Positions 49,004 through 59,441 of a stretch of DNA of 64,000 bases are shown here, in pieces. Where the stretch lies: assembly GCA_903871235.1 (NCBI GenBank), contig CAIQGA010000159.1, positions 1-64,000 of the forward strand, given 5' to 3'. The DNA is from an uncultured Chlorobiaceae bacterium (GTDB lineage: Bacteria; Bacteroidota; Chlorobiia; Chlorobiales; Chlorobiaceae). The position numbers and the translations under genes were made by a program. A model generated the notes under the pieces. That model did not search any database. It saw only the letters and a program-made list of their open reading frames with translations, and was not told the DNA's origin. The number at the start of each line of letters is the position of its first letter. Within the stretch, counting starts at the first letter, position 1.

Positions 49004-49261
49004 ATGCCGATAATAAGCAGATTCCTCGGAATCATCATAGCCATGTACTGGGATGATCATTCACCTCCACATTTTCACGCAAAATATGCGGGATACGAAA
49101 TTACTGTAGAAATTTTGACCGGCATCGTTGAAGGTAAATTCCCGAAACGGGCACTCCATCATATTCTCGAATGGTATGAACTCCACAACGCTGAATTACT
49201 GACGAATTGGGTGCGTTGCAAAAATAATGAAGAGCCAAACCAAATTGAACCACTGGAGTGA
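49004..49261 (+). CDS. DUF4160 family protein
   Basis: This 85-aa protein begins MPIISRFLGIIIAMYWDDHS and continues PPHFHAKYAGYEITVEI, the signature HxPPHFHA of DUF4160. DUF4160 and DUF2442 genes are usually adjacent, as here, and are often listed among possible toxin-antitoxin pairs, though no activity is proven. The pair begins 126 bp after tRNA-Leu. Confidence 0.85.
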   Translation: MPIISRFLGIIIAMYWDDHSPPHFHAKYAGYEITVEILTGIVEGKFPKRALHHILEWYELHNAELLTNWVRCKNNEEPNQIEPLE

Positions 49262-49267
49262 TCACCT

Positions 49268-49555
49268 ATGTTCCTTCATGTTAAAGATGCCAGATACCTT
49301 GGAGATTACCGGATAAGAGTCGTATTCAACAATGGACGGGAAGGGGTGGCTGACCTTGCTGACGCTTTGAAAGGCCCGGTATTCGAGTCGTTAACGGATA
49401 GAACGAATTTTTCCGCATTTGTTGTTGATAAGGAGCTTGAGACTCTTGTTTGGCCCAATGGGGCGGATCTGGCTCCTGAATATATTTATTATCAAGCCTT
49501 TAAAAGTGAACCCGAGCTACAGCCTCAGTTCATACAATGGGGTTATATCACCTGA
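49268..49555 (+). CDS. DUF2442 family protein
   Basis: This 95-aa protein contains VKDARYLGDYRIRVVFNNGR, then EGVADLADALKGPVFESL and TLVWPNGADLAPEYIYYQAF, the DUF2442 core (WPNGADLAPE). It starts 6 bp after the DUF4160 gene, so the two are co-expressed. Function is unknown. Confidence 0.85.
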   Translation: MFLHVKDARYLGDYRIRVVFNNGREGVADLADALKGPVFESLTDRTNFSAFVVDKELETLVWPNGADLAPEYIYYQAFKSEPELQPQFIQWGYIT

Positions 49556-49614
49556 TAGAGTCCTCTCTGGAACGATTATTCGATTTGCGATAAAAAAACA
49601 AAACCAGAACAATC

Positions 49615-50988
49615 ATGAGTTCGGAATTTACGAAGATCTTGTTGAATGAGGATGAGATGCCCCGCCAGTGGTATAACATTCAGGCTGACTTGCCTGTGCC
49701 GCTTCCACCGCCTTTGGGGCCGGATGGCAACCCGATAGGCCCGGACGCTCTTGCAAAGGTTTTTCCGATGAACCTTATTGAACAGGAGATGAGCACCGAG
49801 CGCTGGATCGATATCCCGCAGGGGGTACAGGCTATCCTCAAACTCTGGCGTCCCTCACCACTCTACCGCGCGAGACGGCTTGAGGCTGCATTAAAGACTC
49901 CAGCAAAAATCTTCTACAAAAATGAAGGTGTTTCGCCAGCAGGAAGCCATAAACCCAATTCCGCCGTTGCGCAGGCATGGTACAATAAAGAGTTCGGCAT
50001 CAAGCATCTCATTACTGAAACCGGTGCCGGCCAGTGGGGAAGCGCACTTGCCATGAGCTGCAAGCTTGTCGGAATCGACTGCAAGGTCTTTATGGTGCGT
50101 ATCAGCTTCGACCAGAAGCCTTTCCGCAAAATCATGATGAATACCTGGGGAGCCGAATGCATTGCGAGCCCCAGTATGCATACCGCTGTTGGACGCCGCA
50201 TTCTTGAAGAGACGCCTGATACTCCCGGAAGCCTTGCCATTGCCATCAGTGAAGCTATCGAACAGGCCGTCGAGCGTGATGATACACGCTACGCCCTCGG
50301 CAGCGTTTTGAACCATGTGATGCTCCATCAGACCATTATCGGCCTTGAAGCGCGAAAACAGCTTGAGAAGGTTAGCCTCTATCCTGATGTGGTCATCGGC
50401 TGTGCAGGCGGAGGCTCAAACTTTGCCGGTATCAGCTTCCCCTTCATCTGTGACAAGATTCATGGCCGCGAGGTTCAGATCATTGCAACAGAGCCCGAGG
50501 CCTGCCCCACCCTCACCAGAGGCCCCTACGTCTATGATAACGGTGATGAGGCCAAAATGACTCCACTGCTGGCGATGCACAGCCTTGGTCACGGCTTTAT
50601 CCCTCCAGCCATTCATGCCGGAGGGTTGCGCTACCACGGCATGGCCCCGCTGGTCAGCCATGTCAAGCAACTGGGCCTTATCGAGGCCACAGCCATTGGC
50701 CAGACGGAGTGCTATGAGGCCGCACTGCTCTTTGCCCATACCGAAGGGTTCATTCCTGCACCGGAAACTTCGCATGCCATAGCGCAGACCATCCGCGCAG
50801 CGAAACAGGCAACGGAAGAGGGAAAAGAGAAGGTGATTCTCATGAACTGGTCAGGCCACGGATTAATGGATCTTCAGGGTTACGATGCCTTCATGAGCGG
50901 CAAACTCAGCGATTACGCACTCCCCGAAGAGCTGCTGCAACGCTCGCTTCTGGCCGTGAAAGGTCATCCACTGCCTCCGCAGCACTGA
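49615..50988 (+). CDS. trpB2: TrpB2-type tryptophan synthase beta chain
   Basis: This 457-aa PLP enzyme of the second tryptophan-synthase beta class would condense indole and serine. The PLP lysine is in [20 protein letters not shown] near residue 112; the phosphate-binding glycine loop is [40 protein letters not shown] precedes it. TrpB2 proteins lack the TrpA-contact region of TrpB1 and are usually unlinked to trpA, as here; their physiological role is often salvage of indole. Complete, ending with a terminator. Confidence 0.92.
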   Translation: MSSEFTKILLNEDEMPRQWYNIQADLPVPLPPPLGPDGNPIGPDALAKVFPMNLIEQEMSTERWIDIPQGVQAILKLWRPSPLYRARRLEAALKTPAKIFYKNEGVSPAGSHKPNSAVAQAWYNKEFGIKHLITETGAGQWGSALAMSCKLVGIDCKVFMVRISFDQKPFRKIMMNTWGAECIASPSMHTAVGRRILEETPDTPGSLAIAISEAIEQAVERDDTRYALGSVLNHVMLHQTIIGLEARKQLEKVSLYPDVVIGCAGGGSNFAGISFPFICDKIHGREVQIIATEPEACPTLTRGPYVYDNGDEAKMTPLLAMHSLGHGFIPPAIHAGGLRYHGMAPLVSHVKQLGLIEATAIGQTECYEAALLFAHTEGFIPAPETSHAIAQTIRAAKQATEEGKEKVILMNWSGHGLMDLQGYDAFMSGKLSDYALPEELLQRSLLAVKGHPLPPQH

Positions 50989-50998
50989 GCATGAAAAA

Positions 50999-51022
50999 CC
51001 CCCGGGAACACCGGGGGCTTTT
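50999..51022 (+). terminator. Terminator after trpB2
   Basis: A 7-bp GC-rich stem, CCCCCGG with CCGGGGG, loop GAACA, is followed by CTTTTT, with AAAAA before the stem. It serves trpB2 and possibly also the converging clpC. Confidence 0.9.
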
Positions 51023-51053
51023 TCAATTCAGGGAGCATCCCGAAGCAGGAATA

Positions 51054-53600
51054 CTACTCTTTATCCAACTTTTTTTCCTGCTTTTCTTGGCTTACCGGCA
51101 CCGCCCCATCAAGAAAGGCGAGTTCGTTCTCCTTTTCATCGAGAACAATGCGGATGCTGCTTCCTTCAATAAAGCGCCCTTTGAGCATCTCTTCGGCGAG
51201 GGGATCTTCCACATATTTCTGCAGGGCCCGTTTCAGGGGACGTGCACCATATTTCTGGTCATAGCCTTTGTCAACAAGAAACTCCTTCGCTTTTTCCTCA
51301 ATTTCGACCTCGATACCCATATCGTGAAGCCTCTTGAAGAGCTTGCCAGCCGTAATATCAATAATCTTGAAGATATGCTGCTTTTCGAGCGGGTGAAAAA
51401 CCACAATGTCATCAATACGGTTGAGGAACTCGGGATTGAAGACCCGTTTAAGGGCATCCTCAATGGTTGATTTCATCGCCTTGTAGCTACCGCTCGAATC
51501 CTCCGGCGCCGTAAAGCCCATGCCTGAACCAGCTCCGAAACTCTTGATATCTTTGGCGCCGATGTTCGAGGTCATGATGATAACAGTGTTGCGGAAATCA
51601 ACTTTCCGTCCCATGCCATCAGTCAAGACACCTTCATCAAGCACCTGAAGCAGAATGTTGAAGACATCAGGGTGCGCTTTTTCAATCTCATCAATAAGAA
51701 CGACTGAATAGGGTTTACGGCGAACTTTTTCAGTCAGTTGACCGCCCTCTTCATAACCGACATAGCCGGGAGGGGCACCAACAAGACGACTGACGGAGAA
51801 CTTCTCCATATACTCGCTCATGTCAGCGCGGATCAGGGCATCTTCGGTGTCGAACATATAACGGGTGAGCGCCTTGGCAAGCTCCGTCTTGCCGACACCA
51901 GTGGGGCCGAGAAAAATAAAGGAGCCGATCGGACGTGAAGGATCTTTCAACCCGGCACGTGTCCGCTGGATAGCCTTGGTAATCTTTTTGATGGCCTCAT
52001 CCTGACCAATCACCTCTTTGGTCAAATCAGCCTCCATGGAGAGCAGCTTTTTCGATTCCGACTGCGCAACCCTGGCCACCGGAATGCCGGTCATCATGGC
52101 AATCACTGCGGTAATATCAGCCTCGGTTACATCGTAGACACTCTCGGCCGCCCGGTCTTCCCACTCCTGCTTGGCCAAATCAAGCGCATCAATCAGATGT
52201 TTCTCCTTGTCGCGAAGCCTTGCAGCCTCTTCAAAATTCTGCATCTTCACCACCTGGTTCTTCTCGTTCTTGACCTCCTCGATGGATTTTTCAAGTTCCA
52301 GAATCTCCTGCGGCACATGAATATTGCTTAAATGCACCCTTGCACCAGCCTCATCCATCACATCAATGGCTTTGTCGGGCAAAAAGCGGTCAGTAATATA
52401 GCGCTCGGAAAGCTTTACCGCTTTTTCGATAGCGTCGCCTGAATAGTTGACATGATGATGCACCTCATACTTCGACTTGATGTTGTTGAGAATCTGGATG
52501 GTCTCATCAACCGAAGTGGGCTCGACCATGATTTTCTGGAACCTGCGGTCGAGTGCACCATCTTTTTCTATAAACTGACGATATTCATCAAGCGTTGTGG
52601 CTCCGATACACTGGAGTTCACCACGGGCCAGTGCTGGCTTGAAAATATTGCTTGCATCAAGCGAACCCGAAGCGCCGCCGGCACCAACAATGGTATGCAG
52701 CTCGTCGATGAACAAAATCACATCACGCGACCGCTCAAGCTCGTTCATGAGTGCCTTCATGCGCTCCTCAAACTGTCCACGGTATTTGGTACCGGCAACA
52801 AGTGCGGCCAAATCGAGGGCAACCACCCGCTTGTCGTATAAAACCCGCGACACCTTGCGCTGCACTATTTTGAGAGCAAGACCTTCGGCAATGGCCGTCT
52901 TGCCAACGCCGGGCTCACCAATCAGCACCGGATTATTCTTTTTGCGGCGGCTCAGCACTTGGGCAACGCGCTCAATCTCTTTTTCACGACCAATGATCGG
53001 GTCAAGCTTGTCATCAATGGCAAGACGGGTAAGGTCACGGCCAAAGTTGTCGAGCACGGGAGTCTTTGTTCTCTCGCCCTTTTTCTGTTCAGGTCTTTTT
53101 GGCTGCCGTTCAGGGCCTCCTGACGGGAATGCTCCCTCCATTGGAGGATCATCCGACTCACTCCTGCTGCTGGTGATGCTCAAAAGCTCATCACGGACAA
53201 GCTCGTAGGTCACCCCGAACTGTTCGAGAATCTGGGCAGCAATGTTGTCGTCCCCTTTCATGATGGAGAGCAGAAGATGCTCGGTACCAATTACATTCGA
53301 CTTGCAGATTTTTGCTTCGAGATAGGTAATTTTAAGCACCTTCTCCGCCTGCTTGGTGAGGGGAACATTACCCATCTGCGCTTCAGCAACCCGTGAATGG
53401 GTGCTCTCCTCAATTTTCAGCTTGAGGCCGAAAAGATCTATTTTAAGATTTTTCAGTATTCTGGCACCAATACCCTCACCCTCTTTTATAAGACCAAGGA
53501 GAAGATGCTCCGTCCCGATATAGTCATGACCCAACCGCAGAGCTTCCTCCCGGCTGAGACGGATAACGTCCTGTACTCTGTTTGAAAAATTTCCTTCCAT
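51054..53600 (-). CDS. clpC: ATP-dependent Clp protease ATP-binding subunit ClpC
   Basis: This AAA+ unfoldase of about 848 residues feeds proteins to ClpP. It has the N-domain repeats ([40 protein letters not shown]), AAA1 with Walker [21 protein letters not shown] near residue 230, the UVR segment [20 protein letters not shown] between domains that defines ClpC, and AAA2 with [20 protein letters not shown] near 565. The tail is short ([11 protein letters not shown]). ATG 53600 ([10 protein letters not shown]) is preceded by GGGG; an upstream codon at 53615 is less likely. No mcsA/mcsB/ctsR genes are adjacent. Confidence 0.94.
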   Translation of the reverse strand: MEGNFSNRVQDVIRLSREEALRLGHDYIGTEHLLLGLIKEGEGIGARILKNLKIDLFGLKLKIEESTHSRVAEAQMGNVPLTKQAEKVLKITYLEAKICKSNVIGTEHLLLSIMKGDDNIAAQILEQFGVTYELVRDELLSITSSRSESDDPPMEGAFPSGGPERQPKRPEQKKGERTKTPVLDNFGRDLTRLAIDDKLDPIIGREKEIERVAQVLSRRKKNNPVLIGEPGVGKTAIAEGLALKIVQRKVSRVLYDKRVVALDLAALVAGTKYRGQFEERMKALMNELERSRDVILFIDELHTIVGAGGASGSLDASNIFKPALARGELQCIGATTLDEYRQFIEKDGALDRRFQKIMVEPTSVDETIQILNNIKSKYEVHHHVNYSGDAIEKAVKLSERYITDRFLPDKAIDVMDEAGARVHLSNIHVPQEILELEKSIEEVKNEKNQVVKMQNFEEAARLRDKEKHLIDALDLAKQEWEDRAAESVYDVTEADITAVIAMMTGIPVARVAQSESKKLLSMEADLTKEVIGQDEAIKKITKAIQRTRAGLKDPSRPIGSFIFLGPTGVGKTELAKALTRYMFDTEDALIRADMSEYMEKFSVSRLVGAPPGYVGYEEGGQLTEKVRRKPYSVVLIDEIEKAHPDVFNILLQVLDEGVLTDGMGRKVDFRNTVIIMTSNIGAKDIKSFGAGSGMGFTAPEDSSGSYKAMKSTIEDALKRVFNPEFLNRIDDIVVFHPLEKQHIFKIIDITAGKLFKRLHDMGIEVEIEEKAKEFLVDKGYDQKYGARPLKRALQKYVEDPLAEEMLKGRFIEGSSIRIVLDEKENELAFLDGAVPVSQEKQEKKLDKE

Positions 53601-53762
53601 TCTGGCCCCTGTCAATAAAATTGTTGTGAATACCCCGTCTCATCACCTCCTGATATGCACACGGCAAATAAATTCCACAAAGATAGCTACTTTACGGCAA
53701 TTCCATAAAAAAGAGAAAACCCAAGCTCTCTGGTAAAGGTTCTCTGCCGTCCCGAAACTGCC

Positions 53763-54233
53763 ATGAATGTTCAACATATCCTTATTGACGACAATAATGC
53801 GGCACACCGCGAACTCTCGATTTACCGTACCGGTAGTATAAACAGTGTACGACTTCAGGATGCAACATACAAAATATACCGCTCAATGGAGATTGGAGCA
53901 CCTGACTATGCAGCATTTTTCCATTACGGTTTTCCGGAAGCGTTAAACCAGCTTCCCTTCATCTCGGAAAGTAACAATGGGCTCGACAGTTGGGACGAGG
54001 CTTTTCTGCACAACAGCAGCCTTGCCATGATGAAGAGCATTCTTGATGAATGCGCAACAGCAATCAACACGGAAAAACATGAGATGATTCTGCTCGGCTG
54101 GCAGGATCAGCCCGTCGGAGTGGCCTACCTCCGTGACCTTGACCCTGCAAGGTTTCTTGCCTTTCTGGGTACTCTCCGGCAGTTTGTCGCAGAGTCAGAG
54201 AGCGATGGGTACGATCTCGAATTTATCTTGTGA
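53763..54233 (+). CDS. Hypothetical protein (156 aa)
   Basis: I do not recognise the family. The protein begins MNVQHILIDDNNAAHRELSI and includes MEIGAPDYAAFFHYGFPEAL and HEMILLGWQDQPVGVAYLRD. It has no signal peptide, membrane segment or known motif. It is divergent from clpC with 162 bp between, and its last 11 bp overlap the end of cobB on the other strand. Coding potential looks real from the well-behaved frame and normal composition. Confidence 0.5.
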   Translation: MNVQHILIDDNNAAHRELSIYRTGSINSVRLQDATYKIYRSMEIGAPDYAAFFHYGFPEALNQLPFISESNNGLDSWDEAFLHNSSLAMMKSILDECATAINTEKHEMILLGWQDQPVGVAYLRDLDPARFLAFLGTLRQFVAESESDGYDLEFIL

Positions 54234-55563
54234 GGGAGAAGAGGAGAGAGGGAGCTTCGCGCTTTTCGCCCCAATAGAGATGCATGTAGGAAGCTATGGT
54301 GTTGTTTTTTCTGAAAAGGGGTGTTGCTACCGTTTCGCTTCGGGCGTTTGTTACCTTGGCAATATTCTGCAACGCTCCCAGGCGGCTGATGCGTGAGTAA
54401 TGAAATTCATGACCTCGCAGCTCTTGGGCAGAACCCTCCACAACAACCTTCCGGTAACCGAGATTGAGTCTTGACTCCTGCATGGTAGTCTCAAGGTCAA
54501 GCGCGCCGCTCATCGGGTAGAGGGCTCCATCGTTGAGTGTTATCGTTCTCCCGAGGTACATCATGCCGCCGCACTCCGCATAGAGATGACCTCCCTGCTG
54601 ACTGTAGGAGGCAATCTGCTCTCGCATGGCATGATTAGCGGAGAGTTGTTCAGCATAAAGCTCCGGGTAGCCACCCGCCAGATAGAGCATGTCGGCCTCA
54701 GGCAGACGTTCATCGTGCAGAGGGCTGAAAAACACCAACTGACCATACTGCGCGAGTGCTTCAATATTTTCGCGATAGACAAAATTGAAGGCTTCGTCAC
54801 GAGCCACAGCAATGACTCTCTTCCCCTTGCGAACTGCTGCAGGAACAACGGGTGAGTGGGACATCCCCACCTGCGTAATCTCCAGCAACCTGTCAACATC
54901 GACGGTTTTGCCGACATGGTCAGCCATCGCAGCAATCACTCGCTCCCGGTCATATCCCGCAGAGGTGTCGAGCCCGAGATGGCGCTCACTGATGGCCACC
55001 GCTTCGCTTCGGGGAACATAGCCAAGCGGTTCAACTCCGGCATCGCGTGCTGCCGCTTCAAGATAACTGTAATGAGATGGAGTATTGACCCGGTTGAAAA
55101 TCACCCCTGCAACATTCAGCGCAGGCTCAAACGTCCGAAAACCATGAAGAAGAGGAGCCGCTGAATAGGCCATACTTTGCGCATCAACGACCATAATAAC
55201 GGGAAGCGAAAGCAACATTGCAATCTCGGCACTGCTCCCTTCCGACTTTTCCGCTCCGTCAAAAAGCCCCATGACCCCCTCGACCACAGCAACATCAGCA
55301 TCCGACAAGTAACGGCTGAAGAGCTCCCTGGCATGCCCTTTTGAAGCCATGAAGGTATCAAGATTAATGCCAGCAGGAGAGCTCCCCTCCCATGAAGCCG
55401 CCATTGCATGAAGCCGGGTATCAAGATAGTCGGGCCCGCACTTGAAGGGCTGAACGGCAAGCCCCCGAAGGGCAAAAATCCTCAACAGGGCCAGCGTTAT
55501 GGTCGTTTTACCTGAACCGCTTGAAGGTGCGGCCAAAAGAAAAGCTCTCTTTGTTCTTGCCAT
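54223..55563 (-). CDS. cobB: Cobyrinate a,c-diamide synthase
   Basis: This 446-aa enzyme amidates the a and c side chains of cobyrinate (hydrogenobyrinate in aerobes) using glutamine and ATP. The P-loop is AAPSSGSGKTTITLALLRIF near residue 16, then PFKCGPDYLDTRLH and VVEGVMGLFDGAEKSEGS. The glutaminase half has the nucleophile Cys in LYAECGGMMYLGRT near residue 329 and the His in GHEFHYSRI. Chlorobi make cobamides, and BchE in this window needs one, so the gene supports bacteriochlorophyll synthesis indirectly. The next gene in the same direction is a YeeZ-like dehydrogenase, 12 bp upstream. Confidence 0.93.
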   Translation of the reverse strand: MARTKRAFLLAAPSSGSGKTTITLALLRIFALRGLAVQPFKCGPDYLDTRLHAMAASWEGSSPAGINLDTFMASKGHARELFSRYLSDADVAVVEGVMGLFDGAEKSEGSSAEIAMLLSLPVIMVVDAQSMAYSAAPLLHGFRTFEPALNVAGVIFNRVNTPSHYSYLEAAARDAGVEPLGYVPRSEAVAISERHLGLDTSAGYDRERVIAAMADHVGKTVDVDRLLEITQVGMSHSPVVPAAVRKGKRVIAVARDEAFNFVYRENIEALAQYGQLVFFSPLHDERLPEADMLYLAGGYPELYAEQLSANHAMREQIASYSQQGGHLYAECGGMMYLGRTITLNDGALYPMSGALDLETTMQESRLNLGYRKVVVEGSAQELRGHEFHYSRISRLGALQNIAKVTNARSETVATPLFRKNNTIASYMHLYWGEKREAPSLLFSLTR

Positions 55564-55575
55564 TATGCAGCCACT

Positions 55576-56400
55576 CTATTTCAGTTGCGCAATCGGGTCA
55601 GGGTGGAGAAACTGGTAGTTCAATGCGCTGATCAGCTTATTACTGTTCACCACTTTAAAGGGAGCTGGTTCATCGGATGGTAGCAATGGCAGTGGCTCAA
55701 TTCCCGCAATTTCCGCCGCCCTGCCATAGTACTCCTTTCTGAGGGGATGAACCGGACTGCACGCATTGAAGACCTCGCCCCACTGCTTCAGGCGAATGAT
55801 TTCCGAGATGATTTTGATGCAATCGTCACGATGAATGAGGTTCATCGGCTGGTCAGGATGCGTTATTGCGGTCAGGCTGGCGAGATACTTTGCCGGATTG
55901 CGGTCATAACCGACAAGCCCTCCAAAGCGCAGCACGGTAGTCTGAAAACCGCTCTCCTGCATCAGCATCTCCTCAACAAGGAGAAGCGCCTGACCAGCAA
56001 GAGATTCTGGATCGCCCGCATCCTCTTCGGTAACCTCCCGGTTGAGTGCCGGATAGACCGAGGTGGAGCTGACCAGCAGTACCGAGCGCACCGGCGACTG
56101 GCCGAGAGCGTCTATAAGTGAAGAAAACTGCTCAATATGGTACTCCACAATATCGTCGCGCCGCAGAGGCGGAATATTAATAATGAGGATGTCACTTTGC
56201 AGAAACGCGACAATGTCGTCGCCCGTCACCTCCGGGTCAAGCCGTACAAGCCAGGGCTCAACACCTGCGTCATGCAGTGCGTCAAGCTTCTCCTCCCTCG
56301 TGGTCGAACCCTTGACCGAATAACCCTCTTTAACCAGCTTCTCTGCAAGCGGCAATCCAAGCCAGCCGCACCCGAGTATCGTAATCCGTTTCTTTTTCAT
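55576..56400 (-). CDS. YeeZ-like NAD(P)-dependent epimerase/dehydrogenase
   Basis: This 274-aa protein has the Rossmann opening KRITILGCGWLGLPLAEKLV, then VLLVSSTSVYPALNREVTEE with the SSTSVY catalytic segment and NLIHRDDCIKIISEIIRLKQ. It matches YeeZ-type proteins of unknown substrate. ATG 56400 (MKKKRITIL) has AGGTG upstream; the frame extends to 56529 without support. It is probably co-transcribed with cobB, 12 bp apart. Confidence 0.82.
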   Translation of the reverse strand: MKKKRITILGCGWLGLPLAEKLVKEGYSVKGSTTREEKLDALHDAGVEPWLVRLDPEVTGDDIVAFLQSDILIINIPPLRRDDIVEYHIEQFSSLIDALGQSPVRSVLLVSSTSVYPALNREVTEEDAGDPESLAGQALLLVEEMLMQESGFQTTVLRFGGLVGYDRNPAKYLASLTAITHPDQPMNLIHRDDCIKIISEIIRLKQWGEVFNACSPVHPLRKEYYGRAAEIAGIEPLPLLPSDEPAPFKVVNSNKLISALNYQFLHPDPIAQLK

Positions 56401-56603
56401 GGCACCTGTTTTGCTGTTTACTGATTCAACGCTGGGCGCAATGTACATGATCAACAACTGCCATTCAACAGAATTCACCAAGAACCTTGCTCCATCAAAC
56501 AATCCATTACTCCTCTTGTCAGTTGACAAGTATCAGAGAACGATTTCTGTATACAAGAAAATAAAGTACATTATCAGCAACAGGGTCAATTCAAATTGAA
56601 ACA

Positions 56604-56813
56604 GTGCAGACGATCATGCAAGTAGCCAGGTTACTCGACATCAAAAATCAACTTCAGATAACTGACGAAACTTTATGTTTTTATATCGTTGATAACGACG
56701 GTACCATAAGGCTGCGCAAAGCAAGTGACTACGAATTACTTGCTGAAGAGGGGTTGAAAGAGGTCTATGACAATGAGCCTGAGGGCTTATGGGAGAAATG
56801 CCTTGACGATTAA
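56604..56813 (+). CDS. Putative antitoxin partner of the MazF-like toxin
   Basis: This 66-70-aa protein reads MQVARLLDIKNQLQITDETL, then RKASDYELLAEEGLKEVYDN. I recognise no named antitoxin family. Start is either GTG 56604 or ATG 56616. Its end overlaps the toxin start by about 11 nt (TTG within CTT GAC GAT TAA). The antitoxin role is inferred from order and overlap. Confidence 0.5.
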   Translation: MQTIMQVARLLDIKNQLQITDETLCFYIVDNDGTIRLRKASDYELLAEEGLKEVYDNEPEGLWEKCLDD

Positions 56814-57138
56814 TCAACGAGACATTATTCTGATTCCTTTTCCCTTTTCAGATCTTTCAACCTCAAAGGTCAGGCCCGCATTAGTTATTTCAAATAATAA
56901 ATATAACAGCCAAGGGCACGATGTGGTTGTTCTTGCGATAACATCAAACCTCTCACTCAACCCCTACAAGGTATTTGTGAACCAGAGTGATCTTGACACT
57001 GGATTTATCCCGCTCAAAAGTGCGATAAGAGTCGATAAGCCATTTTCCGTCTTGCAGGACAAAGTGCTGAAGGTTCTGGGATCTCTAACCTCAAAAAAAC
57101 TTGACGAGGTGACAACCTGCTTTCAAACACTCTTGTAG
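56803..57138 (+). CDS. MazF/PemK-type mRNA endoribonuclease toxin
   Basis: This protein of 111 residues has the family pattern INQRDIILIPFPFSDLSTSK, then KVRPALVISNNKY and IPLKSAIRVDKPFSVLQDKV. MazF toxins cleave mRNA and are silenced by the cognate antitoxin. The annotation could start at ATG 56767, but that puts 12 extra residues inside the antitoxin; TTG at 56803 is the natural, coupled start. Catalytic residues (Arg in RPALV, Thr/Ser in SNLS) are in place. Confidence 0.85.
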   Translation: MTINQRDIILIPFPFSDLSTSKVRPALVISNNKYNSQGHDVVVLAITSNLSLNPYKVFVNQSDLDTGFIPLKSAIRVDKPFSVLQDKVLKVLGSLTSKKLDEVTTCFQTLL

Positions 57139-57152
57139 AACTTTTTGAACGC

Positions 57153-57374
57153 TCAAGCGCTTTCACCCGTGCCAGCCTCCTCAATGAGGCGGTCGAGGCA
57201 GGTGCTGCAGACGCATGTTGTAAAACGCTCAGCAAGATACTCCTTCACTCCAATCGGAACCTTTCTGGTGGAGCACCAGCATGTTGAGGAGAGCGAGCAG
57301 GTAAACTGCTGGCGGCAAAGAGGACAACGCAGCGTTCTGCCGTTGCCGGGAACAGGCTCAATGGAATGGGTCAT
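57153..57374 (-). CDS. Cysteine-rich CWC family protein
   Basis: This 73-aa protein contains RCPLCRQQFTCSLSSTCWCS and ends FTTCVCSTCLDRLIEEAG. The CPLC, CWC and CxC-TC pattern matches the Cys-rich CWC family, probably zinc- or metal-binding. Function unknown. It follows glpK by 28 bp on the same strand, so it may be the second gene of that unit. Confidence 0.75.
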   Translation of the reverse strand: MTHSIEPVPGNGRTLRCPLCRQQFTCSLSSTCWCSTRKVPIGVKEYLAERFTTCVCSTCLDRLIEEAGTGESA

Positions 57375-57402
57375 GATTGTTTACTGGTCAAAATTGTTAA
57401 AA

Positions 57403-58854
57403 TTATGTTGCAAGCGTTTGGCGGAGCGCTTTCTGCCACCCCGAAAGAATCTCCTCTCTTGCTGTGGGCTCCATTGCGGGCACACAGGTGCGCTCTCTGT
57501 GTTGCAACCCCCGCAACTCGTCGCTCGAACGCCACACACCGCTCTGCAACCCGGCAAGAAAAGCCACCCCGAGGGAGGTTAATTCACTCTGCTTTGGCAC
57601 CAAAAGGGGGAGATCGAGGAGATCTGCCTGAAACTGCATGAGAAAGTTGTTGTCCACCGCTCCCCCATCGACCATGAGCGCTTTCGGAGAGACACCCGTA
57701 TCGGCAACCATCGCCTTGAAAAGATCGTACGACTGCAAGGCAATCGACTCAAGCGCTGCACGGACAATATGGTTCCGGTTTGTCCCTCTCGTCAGCCCCA
57801 CAAGCGTGCCCCGCGCCTCCATCTTCCAGTGGGGCGCACCAAGACCGACAAAGGCTGGTACAAGATAGACACCGCCATTGCTCCCCGCCTCCCGTGCCAT
57901 CGCTTCAGATTCGGCGGCGTGCTGGAGAAGCTGCAAGCCATCGCGCAGCCACTGAATCACCGCCCCGCCCATAAAAACCGAACCCTCAAGGGCGTAGCAG
58001 GGGTTGCCCTCCGCATTGAGCGCAAGCGTGGTGAGGAGACCGTGGTGTGAGCAAATAAAGCTGTCGCCCGTATTCATCACCATAAAGCAGCCTGTGCCGT
58101 AAGTGTTCTTGATGGAACCCGGCTCAAAGCAGCATTGACCAAAAAGCGCCGCCTGCTGATCGCCCGCAAGAGCGGCAATCGGCACACCCTCAAGTTCCTT
58201 CAGGGCGGTCACGCAACCGAAATCACCCATCGAGTTTTTCACCTCCGGCAGCATTGATTTCGGGATGGCAAAAAGAGCGAGAAGCTCATCGTCCCACCGC
58301 TTCTGCGTGATATTGAAAAGCAGCGTTCTTGAGGCATTGGTGCAATCGGTAGCATGAACTTCGCCTCCGGTCAGCTTCCAGAGCAGCCAACTGTCAACCG
58401 TGCCGAACAGCAGGTTTTCAGGATTCAACTCAGGAAAGTGTTCAAGAATCCAGCGGATTTTGGTGGCGCTGAAATAGGCATCGAGCGGAAGACCGGTTTT
58501 GGCCCTGATCCGCTCCCCTTCCGCGCCGTATCGCTGGCAGAGGTCGCTCGTGCGGCGACATTGCCAGACAATGGCACGATGCACCGGTTTGCCGCTTTTT
58601 TTGTCCCACACAATGGTGGTTTCTCGCTGGTTGGTGATGCCGATGGCGGTGATTGACGGGAGGTCATGCACGTTCAGCTCCCTGACGCACTGCACAACAC
58701 TCTGCCAGATCTCTTCAGGATCATGCTCCACCCACCCTGGACGGGGGTAAAACTGGGTGATCTCCCGGTACGCTTTGGCAATGGGTTGACCCTCCCTGTC
58801 ATAGATGATGCAGGTGGTGCCTGTAGTCCCCTGATCGATTGCCAGAATGGTCAT
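57403..58854 (-). CDS. glpK: Glycerol kinase
   Basis: This protein of 483 residues phosphorylates glycerol to glycerol 3-phosphate. The FGGY kinase motifs are MTILAIDQGTTGTTCIIYDR at the start, ITAIGITNQRETTIVWDKKS, AGDQQAALFGQCCFEPGSIK, NTYGTGCF and GLGAPHWKMEARGTLVGLTR. The ATG at 58854 has AGAGAG upstream; the frame reaches 58971 without similarity. No glycerol uptake gene is near. A decayed second copy of its first 85 codons lies at 60340-60587. Confidence 0.95.
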   Translation of the reverse strand: MTILAIDQGTTGTTCIIYDREGQPIAKAYREITQFYPRPGWVEHDPEEIWQSVVQCVRELNVHDLPSITAIGITNQRETTIVWDKKSGKPVHRAIVWQCRRTSDLCQRYGAEGERIRAKTGLPLDAYFSATKIRWILEHFPELNPENLLFGTVDSWLLWKLTGGEVHATDCTNASRTLLFNITQKRWDDELLALFAIPKSMLPEVKNSMGDFGCVTALKELEGVPIAALAGDQQAALFGQCCFEPGSIKNTYGTGCFMVMNTGDSFICSHHGLLTTLALNAEGNPCYALEGSVFMGGAVIQWLRDGLQLLQHAAESEAMAREAGSNGGVYLVPAFVGLGAPHWKMEARGTLVGLTRGTNRNHIVRAALESIALQSYDLFKAMVADTGVSPKALMVDGGAVDNNFLMQFQADLLDLPLLVPKQSELTSLGVAFLAGLQSGVWRSSDELRGLQHRERTCVPAMEPTAREEILSGWQKALRQTLAT

Positions 58855-59441
58855 GATTCTCTCTTGATTGCGTTGCTTCAGCTCCTGCAGTGCACTCTTT
58901 GCGCCGCCATAAAATAACGATTCAAAAAGAAATCTCCTTGCTCCATCATCGGAGAACGAGGCCAAGGGCAAGCCACTCCACCGACGTTCTTTTAGTGTAA
59001 AAAAGTTTTAGCCGGGACTAAGGTTGCACATCTTGATAAGAAAAAATGAATTAACGTGGTAGATATATTGCCAGGCAGGATAAAAACCGGATCAAGAATG
59101 GTAAAAAAAATATTACATTTTGCTTCATCTTGGTATTTCTTCCTGAAAACAATCTTATTAATAACTCCTTTTAATACGTTTTTTAAATAGAGGTTAATAT
59201 CTATTTAATTGTCTACACTTTTTGTTACCACAATATAAGTGCCATAACCTGATAAGCATATAATTTAAAACAGGTTAAAAAACCGATGCCGCAGTCTTGA
59301 TTAGCGTGTTCCATAACTCATTTAATTTAATGAATTTATAACCTTACAGCAGTGATGTTGACAAAGATATAAACATCTGAATCTGAAAAGACCACTCAAC
59401 CAATTTGTTTTTTTACTCATAAAAAATAAATAGTCACGCTC
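58855..59441. other. AT-rich intergenic region
   Basis: These 587 bp (outside the alternative glpK extension) contain no gene I can support. The part from 59040 is visibly richer in A and T than the neighbours, with many runs such as TTTTTAATAAC. It may carry the promoter of the following glycosyltransferase gene and looks like acquired DNA. Confidence 0.5.
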
